Assembly: GCF_031312535.1 (NCBI RefSeq)
Contig: NZ_CP133594.1
Coordinates: forward strand, 2,461,934-2,525,933
Length of the DNA: 64,000 bases
Reading direction: 5' to 3'
Origin: Methanolobus mangrovi
GTDB taxonomy: Archaea; Halobacteriota; Methanosarcinia; Methanosarcinales; Methanosarcinaceae
The notes beneath the pieces were generated by a model that saw nothing but the letters and a program-made list of their open reading frames with translations, had not been told where the DNA came from and ran no database searches. The translations under genes were made by a program, and so were the position numbers. The stretch's first letter is position 1, and each line of letters opens with the position of its first letter. Below, piece by piece: positions 25,968 through 33,559 of this stretch.

Positions 25968-27377
25968 TCACTTATTTTTGAAGGGTGCCCATGGGAGGAC
26001 ACACATAGGGCATTCAGGTCCATATCCGGCAGCAGCATATCCTGTCATGCCACCTGCTACATTTTGTACATTGGAGAATCCTTTTTGCAGGAGGATACTG
26101 CATCCCATACTGGATCTTTGTCCTGACCCACATATGAGTATGGTTTCAGTATTATGTTCGATCTCTGAATAGCGGTCTCTTAATTCGTGTACTGGTATGT
26201 TTATAGCTCCTTCTATGTGGAAGTCTTCATACTCAGACGCGGCTCTGACATCCAATATTGTCATCTCTTTCCCGGCAGTTATCCTGTCGTGCAGTTCAGT
26301 TGATGATATTTGCGGAACATGTCTTGTAGGTAGTCCATCTGTTACCCATCCATACATTCCATTTTCGAGATAGCCTGCTACTCTGTCGAGTCCTACGCGG
26401 TGTAACTGGGTACATGCATTGAATGCCTGTGAATAGTTGTCTGAAACTATGAGTATGTCTTTTTCAGGTGGTAACAACCATCCGGCGTATGTGGGGAAAT
26501 TTGAATTTCTGTCTATGTTGTAGGCCTGGGGTATATGTTGTCCGCCGAACGATTCAAAGCTGCGAACGTCAAGGATGATTGCATTCTTCATCTTTTCCCG
26601 AAACCGGTCATTTTCCAATGCATCCGGAATAGTGAGATCTTTCACTTCTTTCGGTCCTACACGATTTATGTCTGTACATCGGCTGAAATGGTCAGGTGCA
26701 TCGGGCATATTGTTTGTCAGTGAATCTATGAAATCTGCCCTGTCATTTATTTTCAATGCATAATTGTAATTCTTTTCGTAACCCAGTGTACTGCTTCTTT
26801 TGGATGCCATGGCTCTTCCACAGAGTGACCCTGCTCCGTGTGCAGGGTATATCTCACAGAAATCAGGTAACTTAAGCAGTTTTTCATGTAAAGTATCGTA
26901 TAGCTTTGATGCAAGTTCCTCTGCTCTTCCGGGGAATAGGTCCGGTCTTCCCACATCGCCTACAAACATGGTATCTCCACAGAAAAGTGCGACTGGCTCC
27001 TGACCTCTTGAAGTGTCGGTGACCACATACGATATATGTTCTGGCGTGTGGCCGGGTGTTTCCAGAATATCCAGTTTGATATCCTCTATGGAGAATGAGT
27101 CTCCTTGAGCGAGTGGAACTGATCTAAAATCACAATCTGCGGCTTTAGGTGTGTATATTGTAGCTCCGGTTCTTTGTGCAAGGTCGATATGGCCTGAAAT
27201 AAAATCTGCATGCAAATGGGTTTCCAATATGTGTGTGATCTTGACTCCCAGGTCTCTTGCAAGTTCCAGATATATCTCTATGTCTCGTCTCGGATCGATG
27301 ATCGCACAGGTTTTATCTCCTGCAAGTATGTACGAGCTGTGTGCTATTTTTTCTGTGAATATCTGTTGTATTAACAT
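25968..27377 (-). CDS. metallo-beta-lactamase fold protein with two rhodanese domains
   Basis: A 469-residue protein like bacterial persulfide dioxygenase-rhodanese fusions. The MBL domain (about residues 1-240) has the metal motif THLHADFISGH near residue 57 and later metal ligands (CGDTMFVGDVG, YPAHGAG). Rhodanese domain 1 (about 255-350) has no cysteine at the active loop (LIVSDNYSQ), so it is probably inactive. Domain 2 (about 365-460) has the catalytic Cys in ILICGSGQRS. I chose ATG 27377; the longer frame begins with a TTG 36 bases further up. A dioxygenase is odd in a strict anaerobe, so sulfur transfer or thioester hydrolysis is also possible. Confidence 0.88.
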   Translation of the reverse strand: MLIQQIFTEKIAHSSYILAGDKTCAIIDPRRDIEIYLELARDLGVKITHILETHLHADFISGHIDLAQRTGATIYTPKAADCDFRSVPLAQGDSFSIEDIKLDILETPGHTPEHISYVVTDTSRGQEPVALFCGDTMFVGDVGRPDLFPGRAEELASKLYDTLHEKLLKLPDFCEIYPAHGAGSLCGRAMASKRSSTLGYEKNYNYALKINDRADFIDSLTNNMPDAPDHFSRCTDINRVGPKEVKDLTIPDALENDRFREKMKNAIILDVRSFESFGGQHIPQAYNIDRNSNFPTYAGWLLPPEKDILIVSDNYSQAFNACTQLHRVGLDRVAGYLENGMYGWVTDGLPTRHVPQISSTELHDRITAGKEMTILDVRAASEYEDFHIEGAINIPVHELRDRYSEIEHNTETILICGSGQRSSMGCSILLQKGFSNVQNVAGGMTGYAAAGYGPECPMCVLPWAPFKNK

Positions 27378-27534
27378 TTTGACCCCATCATTAAATCTTG
27401 GTCGTATGTACAAATATATTTCCGGCCATTTGTTCCAATTCTTTCAACCTGATTTGCAGTCATTTGTTTGCCAGGCACTATTAATTATTGGGCGCATACC
27501 AAAAATTACATGGGGAATTGGCTTATTTTCAAAA

Positions 27535-27545
27535 GAGATATATAC
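27535..27545 (+). promoter_or_regulatory. TATA box of the DtxR-like regulator
   Basis: AGATATATACC lies about 28 bases before the ATG at 27568, which would give an almost leaderless transcript. Confidence 0.45.
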
Positions 27546-27567
27546 CTGTTCTTAGTTATTGGGTATC

Positions 27568-27990
27568 ATGCAGGAAATCACGGGGCTGGAGCTATCTCCT
27601 AAAAAAGTGGAGTATCTGAAATTCCTCTTGAAAAAAGGTGGTCTTGTAAAGACTACCGATATATCTACTGAGTTGCATGTCGACCCATCGACATCTACCA
27701 AAACTATAACGGACCTTTCCGAATCTGGTTATGTGGACCATGTTCCTTACAGGGGAGTTCAGCTTACTGAAATGGGCAAACAGTATGCAGAGTTCTTTGT
27801 TAACCGGCACAATATACTAAGCCTGATGCTGACTCATTATGGTCTCTCTTCTGAAGAGTCCTGTGCTGAGGTGTCTCGTTTTGAGGCATTAGTCTCCAAA
27901 AATGCTATAGATCGGATATGTGGTTCAATGGGTCATCCGACTGTAGGTGTTTGTGGTAAAATAAAACATATTTCCTGCGGTTCTCTTTGA
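27568..27990 (+). CDS. DtxR/MntR-like metal-dependent transcriptional regulator
   Basis: A 140-residue protein. The N-terminal winged helix (about residues 5-70) contains KTTDISTELHVDPSTSTKTITDLSES followed by the wing YVDHVPYRGVQLTEMG, typical of the DtxR family. The C-terminal part has the dimer/metal region (RFEALVSKNAIDRICGSMGHP) and ends with three Cys and one His in a short tail (VCGKIKHISCGSL), which could add a metal site. It directly precedes a zinc/manganese-type ABC transporter operon and probably controls it. I chose ATG 27568 over a TTG three codons up. Confidence 0.88.
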   Translation: MQEITGLELSPKKVEYLKFLLKKGGLVKTTDISTELHVDPSTSTKTITDLSESGYVDHVPYRGVQLTEMGKQYAEFFVNRHNILSLMLTHYGLSSEESCAEVSRFEALVSKNAIDRICGSMGHPTVGVCGKIKHISCGSL

Positions 27991-28076
27991 TTGTATTTTG
28001 CTGTTATTTTTAAATGATTAATTATTGGTATAATGCCAAACAATTTGGTGTAATTACAAATATGTGGAGTAATATT

Positions 28077-29012
28077 ATGAAGAAAAGTATGATGGTTCAA
28101 ATGATGCTCTTTTCTATTTTCATCATTTTAACAGCCGGTTGTGTCGATGAACCAAGTTCCTCAGATGTGATATCTGATATGGGCGATGGTATGATTGTAG
28201 CTGTAAGTGTACTTCCGCAGGCTGAATTTGTGGAAAAGATTGCAGGCGATAATGTAAAAGTAGTTGTCATGGTGCCTCCTGGTGCAGATCCTCATTCATA
28301 TGAACCCACTCCTGGCCAGCTCAAAGATCTCAGCAAGGCAAAAATGTATGCAATGGTTGGTTCAGGGATAACCATTGAAGATAATCTAATGGGCAAGATT
28401 GCAGATCTGAACCCTGATCTGATGATAATTGATTGCTCTGAAGGTATAACCTTGAGGGAAATGGAAGCTCATGGGGATGAGGATGGTGCTGAGGAAGAAA
28501 CCGATGGTGACCACGAAGAGGAAGGAGGTCTTGACCCTCACATATGGACATCTCCTGGTAACGTCAAGATTATGCTGGATAATATTTACGAAGGCCTTGT
28601 GGAGATAGACCCTGGGAATGAATCAATTTATCTTGAGAACAAAAATGCATATCTTGCAGAGCTCGATGAACTGGATGAGCAAATAAGAACTACTCTTTCC
28701 GGTAAAGAGGGCAGTAGTTTCATAGTTTATCATCCTGCATGGGGTTATTTTGCAGACTACTACGGCCTTATTGAAGTGCCTGTTGAGATCGAAGGCAAAG
28801 AGCCCAGTGTAAAGGATATGCAAAAAGTTATCGATGAAGCAAACGAGAAAAATATAAAAGTGATTTTCGTACAGACCGGTTTTAGTACTGTCAGTGCGTC
28901 GGCTATTGCAAACGAGATTGGTGGTGAGGTGGTGGAAGTCGACCCGCTTGCAAAGGATTATATAGATAACCTTGCAAAAGTAGCAGAAGCATTTGAAAAA
29001 GGGCTGGCTTGA
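28077..29012 (+). CDS. metal ABC transporter substrate-binding lipoprotein (ZnuA/TroA family)
   Basis: A 311-residue cluster A-I binding protein. The lipoprotein signal ends in TAGC. The metal-binding His in PGADPHSYEPTPGQ near residue 70 matches the family. An acidic and His-containing loop (about 130-152: HGDEDGAEEE, DGDHEEEGG) is typical of zinc binders, followed by LDPHIW, YHPAWGYFA and a C-terminal Asp in EVDPLA. ATG 28077 gives the proper signal peptide; the frame is open 21 codons upstream. The metal is zinc or manganese, and the acidic/His loop leans towards zinc. Confidence 0.92.
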   Translation: MKKSMMVQMMLFSIFIILTAGCVDEPSSSDVISDMGDGMIVAVSVLPQAEFVEKIAGDNVKVVVMVPPGADPHSYEPTPGQLKDLSKAKMYAMVGSGITIEDNLMGKIADLNPDLMIIDCSEGITLREMEAHGDEDGAEEETDGDHEEEGGLDPHIWTSPGNVKIMLDNIYEGLVEIDPGNESIYLENKNAYLAELDELDEQIRTTLSGKEGSSFIVYHPAWGYFADYYGLIEVPVEIEGKEPSVKDMQKVIDEANEKNIKVIFVQTGFSTVSASAIANEIGGEVVEVDPLAKDYIDNLAKVAEAFEKGLA

Positions 29013-29013
29013 A

Positions 29014-29763
29014 ATGGATGATGTGATCGAACTTAAGGATATATGGGTAAGCTATGATGGTGTTCGTGTTCTGGAATCTGTCACTTTAAATGTAAAGGAC
29101 AAGGATTTCCTGGCTATCATAGGTCCGAACGGAGGGGGCAAAAGTACTCTCCTGAAAGTCATCCTTGGATTGATCACTCCTGACAAGGGCTCTGTCAGGC
29201 TTCTGGGGGGAAATCCTCGGGATATGAGGAAGTATGTGGGGTATGTTCCCCAGTATCACTCCTCAAACCTTGATTTTCCCATCACAGTGTGTGATGTTGT
29301 ACTCATGGGTCGCCTGAGTCATAAAGGTCCTCTTCAGAGGTACAATGAAGAAGATCGCAAAGCTGCACGTGAAGCACTCAAAACAGTCGGGATGCTTGAA
29401 TTTAAAGATCGGCAGATAGGTGAGCTTTCCGGTGGCCAGAAACAGAGAGTTTTCATTGCCCGGTCACTTGTTACAAAACCGAAACTGTTAATACTGGACG
29501 AACCGTCCACAGGCATAGATTCCAGGATGCAGAAAGAGTTCTACGAACTTCTCAACAGGCTCAAATCCGAGATTGCCATTATAATGGTCACTCACGACAT
29601 CAGTGCCATTTCGGTATATGTTGATAAGATCGGTTGTCTGAACCGTCAGTTCCACTATCATGACTCTAAAGAAATAAGTCCGCATGACCTGGAAGTGTCG
29701 TATCAGTGTCCGGTGGAGTTAATTGCTCATGGTGTACCGCACAGGGTATTGAAAGAACACTGA
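29014..29763 (+). CDS. metal ABC transporter ATP-binding protein
   Basis: The 249-residue ATPase of the metal importer. Walker A GPNGGGKST is near residue 37, the signature LSGGQKQR near 137, Walker B LLILDEPSTGID near 157 and the switch His in MVTHDISA near 190. The ATG at 29014 follows the stop of the binding-protein gene by one base. The permease gene follows after 12 bases. Confidence 0.93.
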   Translation: MDDVIELKDIWVSYDGVRVLESVTLNVKDKDFLAIIGPNGGGKSTLLKVILGLITPDKGSVRLLGGNPRDMRKYVGYVPQYHSSNLDFPITVCDVVLMGRLSHKGPLQRYNEEDRKAAREALKTVGMLEFKDRQIGELSGGQKQRVFIARSLVTKPKLLILDEPSTGIDSRMQKEFYELLNRLKSEIAIIMVTHDISAISVYVDKIGCLNRQFHYHDSKEISPHDLEVSYQCPVELIAHGVPHRVLKEH

Positions 29764-29775
29764 GGGTGAAACAGT

Positions 29776-30591
29776 ATGCTTGAAATACTCCAGTATGATT
29801 TTATGAGGAATGCTATTTTTGCCGCTATACTGGCAAGTGTGGCATGTGGTATAATCGGTGTATATGTAGTTGTGAAAAAGATAGTTTTCATAAGTGGTGG
29901 CATCAGTCATGCCTCTTTTGGGGGCATCGGTCTTGGGTACTACCTTGGGATAAATCCTCTATATGGGCTTATTCCTTTCAGTCTCTTATCCGCACTTGTC
30001 ATGGGGCTTGTAAGCAAAAGGTCAAAAGTGGCTGAAGATACTGCTATAGGGATACTCTGGTCCCTGGGGATGGCCATAGGTATTATTCTGATATACTGGA
30101 CCCCTGGCTATGCTCCCGACCTTATGACGTACCTTTTTGGTAATATCCTGACAGTACCAATGTCTGATATCTATCTGATGATGGGTCTTGATGCAGTTAT
30201 CATCTTTATCGTGTATGCATATTATAAACAGTTCATGGCACTTTGTTTTGACGAAGAGTTCACAACAGTTGCCGGTCTGTCCGTAGAGAAACTTTACCTG
30301 CTTCTGCTTTGTCTGATAGCACTGACAATAGTATTGTTGATCAAGGTCGTAGGTATCATTCTTATCATTGCACTGCTTACCATGCCAGCATCCCTGAGCA
30401 GGCATTACACCAATGATCTTGGGAAGATGATGTACCTTGCAATATTGTTCGGTATATTTTTCAGCATAGTGGGATTGTCACTGTCTTATATGTTCGATGC
30501 TCCCTCCGGTGCCACAATAATCCTGGTAATGTCTTCCGCCTATATACTGCACTTCCTGTATGACGGTTTAAAACCAAAAATAGCAGCTTAA
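29776..30591 (+). CDS. metal ABC transporter permease (ABC-3 family)
   Basis: A 271-residue permease with eight or more hydrophobic helices and the ABC-3 family motif SGGISHASFGGIGLGYYLG near residue 40. It completes the DtxR-regulator/binding protein/ATPase/permease set. A ribosome binding site GAGGGTG precedes the ATG. Its TAA stop and the stop of the convergent tfuA gene lie within one shared hairpin. Confidence 0.92.
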   Translation: MLEILQYDFMRNAIFAAILASVACGIIGVYVVVKKIVFISGGISHASFGGIGLGYYLGINPLYGLIPFSLLSALVMGLVSKRSKVAEDTAIGILWSLGMAIGIILIYWTPGYAPDLMTYLFGNILTVPMSDIYLMMGLDAVIIFIVYAYYKQFMALCFDEEFTTVAGLSVEKLYLLLLCLIALTIVLLIKVVGIILIIALLTMPASLSRHYTNDLGKMMYLAILFGIFFSIVGLSLSYMFDAPSGATIILVMSSAYILHFLYDGLKPKIAA

Positions 30592-30604
30592 CTATTCAGT
30601 TAAG
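30587..30604. terminator. bidirectional terminator holding both stop codons
   Basis: CTTAACT (30587-30593)/AGTTAAG (30598-30604) with the loop ATTC. The permease stop (TAA, 30589-30591) and the tfuA stop (30592-30594) are adjacent inside the stem, so the hairpin serves two convergent genes with no intergenic base. Confidence 0.7.
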
Positions 30605-31266
30605 ATCTGTTTTATTTTTTCAAGAACAAGGAGTGCATCTTCTCTTTTTATGTTACGCTCGTTCTCTATGCAGAATTTAAGGAGCTCATTTGCTTTATCC
30701 TCAGGAATTATTCCTTCCCTTGAAGCTCCCTTTGTAATTCCAAAATAACTTCTTTCCGTGTAGTGTGTTCTTTTGGCAAGCTCAGTTATGCGTCTGAATT
30801 CATCATCCTTGATTATATCTAACTTGAGTGCTGCCTTGAAAGTTTCCCGTATGTTTACCATGGGATTTGACACTGGTTCGAATGTATCAGGATTTGTAGC
30901 AACTGCCACTTCATCATCATCCTCGATGACTCCGTCCCTGTACCACTCATATATCTGTCCCACTCCTGTCATTCCGTGGACGTCTAGTTCAGAAGCCCGA
31001 AGAGCTCCCATACTGCAACCGCCAACGACGGTTATTCCTTCTTTTATTGCCCTGATTATTTCCTTGTGAGCCACTGCTGCCCGGCTAAAAAAGATACCGT
31101 CAATAATGCCTATTGTCGCATAACCCTGAAGAATGGCTTTTTCAATATCTCCTCTGGATATGGGTGGCCAGTATGTAGCATCAAGGACCTTTGCAGCATC
31201 TTCGTGGCTTATGCTTGTGCCTGCAAATATGAGGGCTTTAGCAAGGGGCTTAGTATTTTCGCTCAT
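30592..31266 (-). CDS. tfuA: TfuA-like protein, McrA glycine thioamidation partner
   Basis: TfuA-core family proteins work with YcaO to convert a glycine in the alpha subunit of methyl-coenzyme M reductase into thioglycine; TfuA is thought to deliver sulfide. The core is clear: ALIFAGTSISHEDA near the start, PPISRGDIEKA, IGIIDGIFF, and VVGGCSMGALRASELDVHGM near residue 80. The ATG at 31266 overlaps the ycaO stop by four bases (ATGA), so the two are coupled; a longer frame begins 7 codons up. An N-terminal extension of about seven residues is therefore not needed. Confidence 0.93.
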   Translation of the reverse strand: MSENTKPLAKALIFAGTSISHEDAAKVLDATYWPPISRGDIEKAILQGYATIGIIDGIFFSRAAVAHKEIIRAIKEGITVVGGCSMGALRASELDVHGMTGVGQIYEWYRDGVIEDDDEVAVATNPDTFEPVSNPMVNIRETFKAALKLDIIKDDEFRRITELAKRTHYTERSYFGITKGASREGIIPEDKANELLKFCIENERNIKREDALLVLEKIKQILTE

Positions 31267-32540
31267 TTTCGGCGTCCAGTTCTCCATGGCCTGTCCTCTG
31301 GTGCCATTTTCCTCTTTTTTCCTGACTTTGCTCTTCTTCCTACGCGCTCTCTGTCAAGTGTGTACATCTCAAAGGAGGGAATAATCACTCTGACAACCGG
31401 AACAGGTATGTTTTCTCTTGACATGTCTACAACTACGGCGCAGTCTGCAATATTCCTCAATTGTTCCAGCACTACATCGATACTTTCGGAAGGTGTGTTT
31501 TTTGACAGGTCTTTCAGATCGCGCATGGATGTCTGTTCATCGTCCTCATACCAGTACTTGTTCATGCGTTTTATTCTGTCATATCCGATTTCCCTGACAA
31601 ACTTTTCACGTTCAGTGTCCTCTCGGGCACCGTGTATCTGCACAACTCTTGACTGTGCGGCTTCTGTCAGTGCTCTCTTTACTGCGATTTCCGGTTTGAG
31701 GTGTGCACCTGCACCCATTACCAGAAGTGCAGCATCTCTGAGTCTTATGTCATCAGTGACTGCAACTACGGTTGTTATTTCTGTATCATGGGGTACTGCC
31801 CACAATTTCACCTCAACTTCATTGTCGGTGAACTTGCGTAGAAGCTCGTAATTTTCACCGTCACTTTCTGTGAGGATTATCTCTTTTCCCGGGGTACGGT
31901 TGAATTCTGCTATGCTTAAAGCATCCCTTTCAATGACTTCCAGCAGGCCGTGGAATATGGCCTCTTCTACAGTGTTTCCTGCTGCAAGTCCGTTAGTGTT
32001 ACTTCTGAATAACTTCAAAGCTCTGCCGGGTGCATCATATGGATGATATACTGCATTTGCAGGAACAAATATTTCCTCGTTCTTTAAAAGGTCCCATCCG
32101 CTTATCCATTCTACAAAAGCCTGAGGGCTGTAATCTTCAGCTATGAGTAGAAGTGTCGGGTCAACTGTGCGGTGATTTTCCCGCATGGCTATATAATTGT
32201 CTATGATGTGCTGAGCTTTGATATCTTCTGCCACATCGTTGTTCAGTCCGTTCCTTTCTGCCAGGCATCGTTCAAAACTCTCCATAATTGCGGATATCCT
32301 TGCCTGATTCTCAGTGTTGCCCTTTCCTGAATAGACTGATATTGCACCTTCTGCCGCGCTGGGTCTGATGGTTGAAATAACGGGTATTCCTACTCTGTCA
32401 AGGTCAGTGATGCTGGCGACTCTGGTAACCCCTATTTGTTTGGAATTATCGTTTACCTTCTCTAAAGTACTTTTTTCATCAAAGACTCTCTGTGTCCCCT
32501 CGATGTATGTGAGTGTTCTGTCGATGTTTAGCTCTGGCAT
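31263..32540 (-). CDS. ycaO: YcaO-family thioamidation enzyme acting on methyl-coenzyme M reductase
   Basis: A 425-residue YcaO enzyme. YcaO uses ATP to phosphorylate a backbone amide and enables thioamide formation; in Methanosarcina the ycaO-tfuA pair is needed for McrA thioglycine. Family features are the ATP-binding elements near residues 85-100 ([15 protein letters not shown]), the E-rich VIERDALSI segment near 200 and the C-terminal region [15 protein letters not shown]. The C-terminus ends in basic residues rather than the Pro-rich PxPxP tail of bacteriocin YcaOs. It is divergent from the P460-like gene and is the first gene of a two-gene operon. Confidence 0.94.
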   Translation of the reverse strand: MPELNIDRTLTYIEGTQRVFDEKSTLEKVNDNSKQIGVTRVASITDLDRVGIPVISTIRPSAAEGAISVYSGKGNTENQARISAIMESFERCLAERNGLNNDVAEDIKAQHIIDNYIAMRENHRTVDPTLLLIAEDYSPQAFVEWISGWDLLKNEEIFVPANAVYHPYDAPGRALKLFRSNTNGLAAGNTVEEAIFHGLLEVIERDALSIAEFNRTPGKEIILTESDGENYELLRKFTDNEVEVKLWAVPHDTEITTVVAVTDDIRLRDAALLVMGAGAHLKPEIAVKRALTEAAQSRVVQIHGAREDTEREKFVREIGYDRIKRMNKYWYEDDEQTSMRDLKDLSKNTPSESIDVVLEQLRNIADCAVVVDMSRENIPVPVVRVIIPSFEMYTLDRERVGRRAKSGKKRKMAPEDRPWRTGRRK

Positions 32541-32605
32541 GATTATCGAAAGTCTCCTGCATATATTATATCTCTTACGACAAAGGTTCTATGTAAATTT
32601 GAGTA

Positions 32606-32617
32606 ACTGTTATATAG
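32606..32617 (+). promoter_or_regulatory. TATA box of the P460-like gene
   Basis: CTGTTATATAGC lies about 32-43 bases before the ATG at 32649. The divergent ycaO promoter may use ATATATTATATC at about 32560-32572 on the minus strand. Confidence 0.45.
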
Positions 32618-32648
32618 CTCAGTGTAAGTGTCTAAATGGGGTTATTAT

Positions 32649-33188
32649 ATGAAAATTAGAACAATTATCCTTTTGATGGTGATTTGTATCGTTGGTATTT
32701 CGGGTTGTACTGATTCAGCTACTGAGGGTGATGTTGTGTCACAGGATGCTGAAGAAACGGCAAATGGTGGTGTAGATATGCAAGTATCTCAACCGGATGC
32801 GTCATCCCTATTCTCCGCTTTTACTGAAAATGATGCTTACAAAGGATGGTCCATATGGCCTGGCAAGGAAGCAATGATGGAGGGCAATGGTGTACATGGT
32901 GATTATGTTTCCATATATGTCTCTGACAATGCTTTGTCTTCAGCAGAAATAGGCGGGGCAACAATGCCATATGAAACAATGGTTGTCAAAGAAGGTTTCA
33001 ACGCTGATAAAGAGCTTACCGGGATCTATCTCATGTATAAATCGGAAGGCTTCAACCCTGAGAACAATGATTGGTTCTGGGCAGCTTATTCTTCCGAGGG
33101 TGATGTTAAAACAGAAGGTAGGGCAAGCGGTTGTATCGGTTGTCATGAAGGAAAGGAAGATGTTGACTATATTTTTATGAATGCTTGA
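32649..33188 (+). CDS. cytochrome P460-like lipoprotein with a c-type heme motif
   Basis: A 179-residue exported lipoprotein; the signal ends in lipobox GISGC (Cys 20). The body matches the cytochrome P460 domain by eye: YKGWSIWPGKEAM, NGVHGDYVSIYVSDNA, TMVVKEGF, then MYKSEGFNPENNDWFWAAY. It ends with CIGCHEG, a CxxCH heme c motif (Cys 162 and 165, His 166). P460 proteins in bacteria oxidise hydroxylamine or nitric oxide; in a methanogen the role is unknown and could be electron transfer or NO/hydroxylamine defence. Methanosarcinaceae make multiheme cytochrome c, so heme attachment is plausible. I chose ATG 32649 for the clean signal peptide. Confidence 0.75.
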   Translation: MKIRTIILLMVICIVGISGCTDSATEGDVVSQDAEETANGGVDMQVSQPDASSLFSAFTENDAYKGWSIWPGKEAMMEGNGVHGDYVSIYVSDNALSSAEIGGATMPYETMVVKEGFNADKELTGIYLMYKSEGFNPENNDWFWAAYSSEGDVKTEGRASGCIGCHEGKEDVDYIFMNA

Positions 33189-33282
33189 ATTCCTTTTTCT
33201 TTTTTTTAGCAAATCGATATATCTTTATACCATGTGCGACAACATTAATGTTCAGCCTGCAAAAAGCAATAAATATTGTTAA

Positions 33283-33334
33283 AATGTGTATAAAAATTAC
33301 AATATGCATAAAATCATAATATGTATAAAATTAC
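33283..33334 (+). repeat. three tandem 17-18-base direct repeats upstream of the 47-residue peptide gene
   Basis: AATGTGTATAAAAATTAC (33283-33300), AATATGCATAAAATCAT (33301-33317) and AATATGTATAAAATTAC (33318-33334) follow each other without gaps; the last two agree at 14 of 17 positions. Each contains a TATA-like core, so they may be repeated promoter elements or an operator for a co-operative regulator. They lie about 50 bases upstream of the peptide ATG. Confidence 0.6.
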
Positions 33335-33384
33335 AATGATTTGTCAGGCGATGAAATAGATTACAGAGAGACAGGAGGCAAAAT

Positions 33385-33528
33385 ATGAGAAACCTAAATA
33401 GAAAAAGAAACGTAGTCGATATCTTCAAAAGCTGCCATACGGTGGTTGGCGGAGTATCAGCAGATAAACTCAACGCCGAGGAAATGGAGCTTTATCGCTT
33501 CATGGTAGGCGGAGTGCAGGCAAAGTAG
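33385..33528 (+). CDS. 47-residue peptide with two VGGV motifs, unknown function
   Basis: An overlooked short gene. It has a textbook ribosome binding site (CAGGAGG at 33373-33379, five bases before the ATG), the tandem-repeat promoter region upstream and a terminator hairpin overlapping its stop, so it appears to be a separate transcript. The N-terminus is basic (MRNLNRKRN), then VVDIFKSCHTVVGGVSA, an acidic helix (NAEEMELYRF) and MVGGVQAK. A 13-base near-repeat TGGTTGGCGGAGT/TGGTAGGCGGAGT encodes the two VGGV motifs 20 residues apart. There is one Cys and one His. It is not recognised; a peptide precursor, regulator or metal/sulfur-binding partner are possibilities. It lies between the P460-like gene and a cysteine desulfurase. 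Confidence 0.6.
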   Translation: MRNLNRKRNVVDIFKSCHTVVGGVSADKLNAEEMELYRFMVGGVQAK

Positions 33529-33545
33529 CCTGCAAAACTATTTTT
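33515..33545 (+). terminator. terminator overlapping the peptide stop codon
   Basis: TGCAGGC (33515-33521)/GCCTGCA (33528-33534) with a 6-base loop that contains most of the TAG stop, followed by CTATTTTTAT. It separates the peptide transcript from the cysteine desulfurase gene. Confidence 0.7.
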
Positions 33546-33559
33546 ATATTCTCTACATA

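Noticed and set aside
31066-31851. A 261-codon plus-strand frame opposite ycaO-tfuA
   Set aside because: It lies across two well-supported genes and has no family resemblance or ribosome binding site.
33283-33334. The tandem repeats as a small CRISPR array
   Set aside because: Units abut each other with no unique spacers, and no cas genes are nearby.
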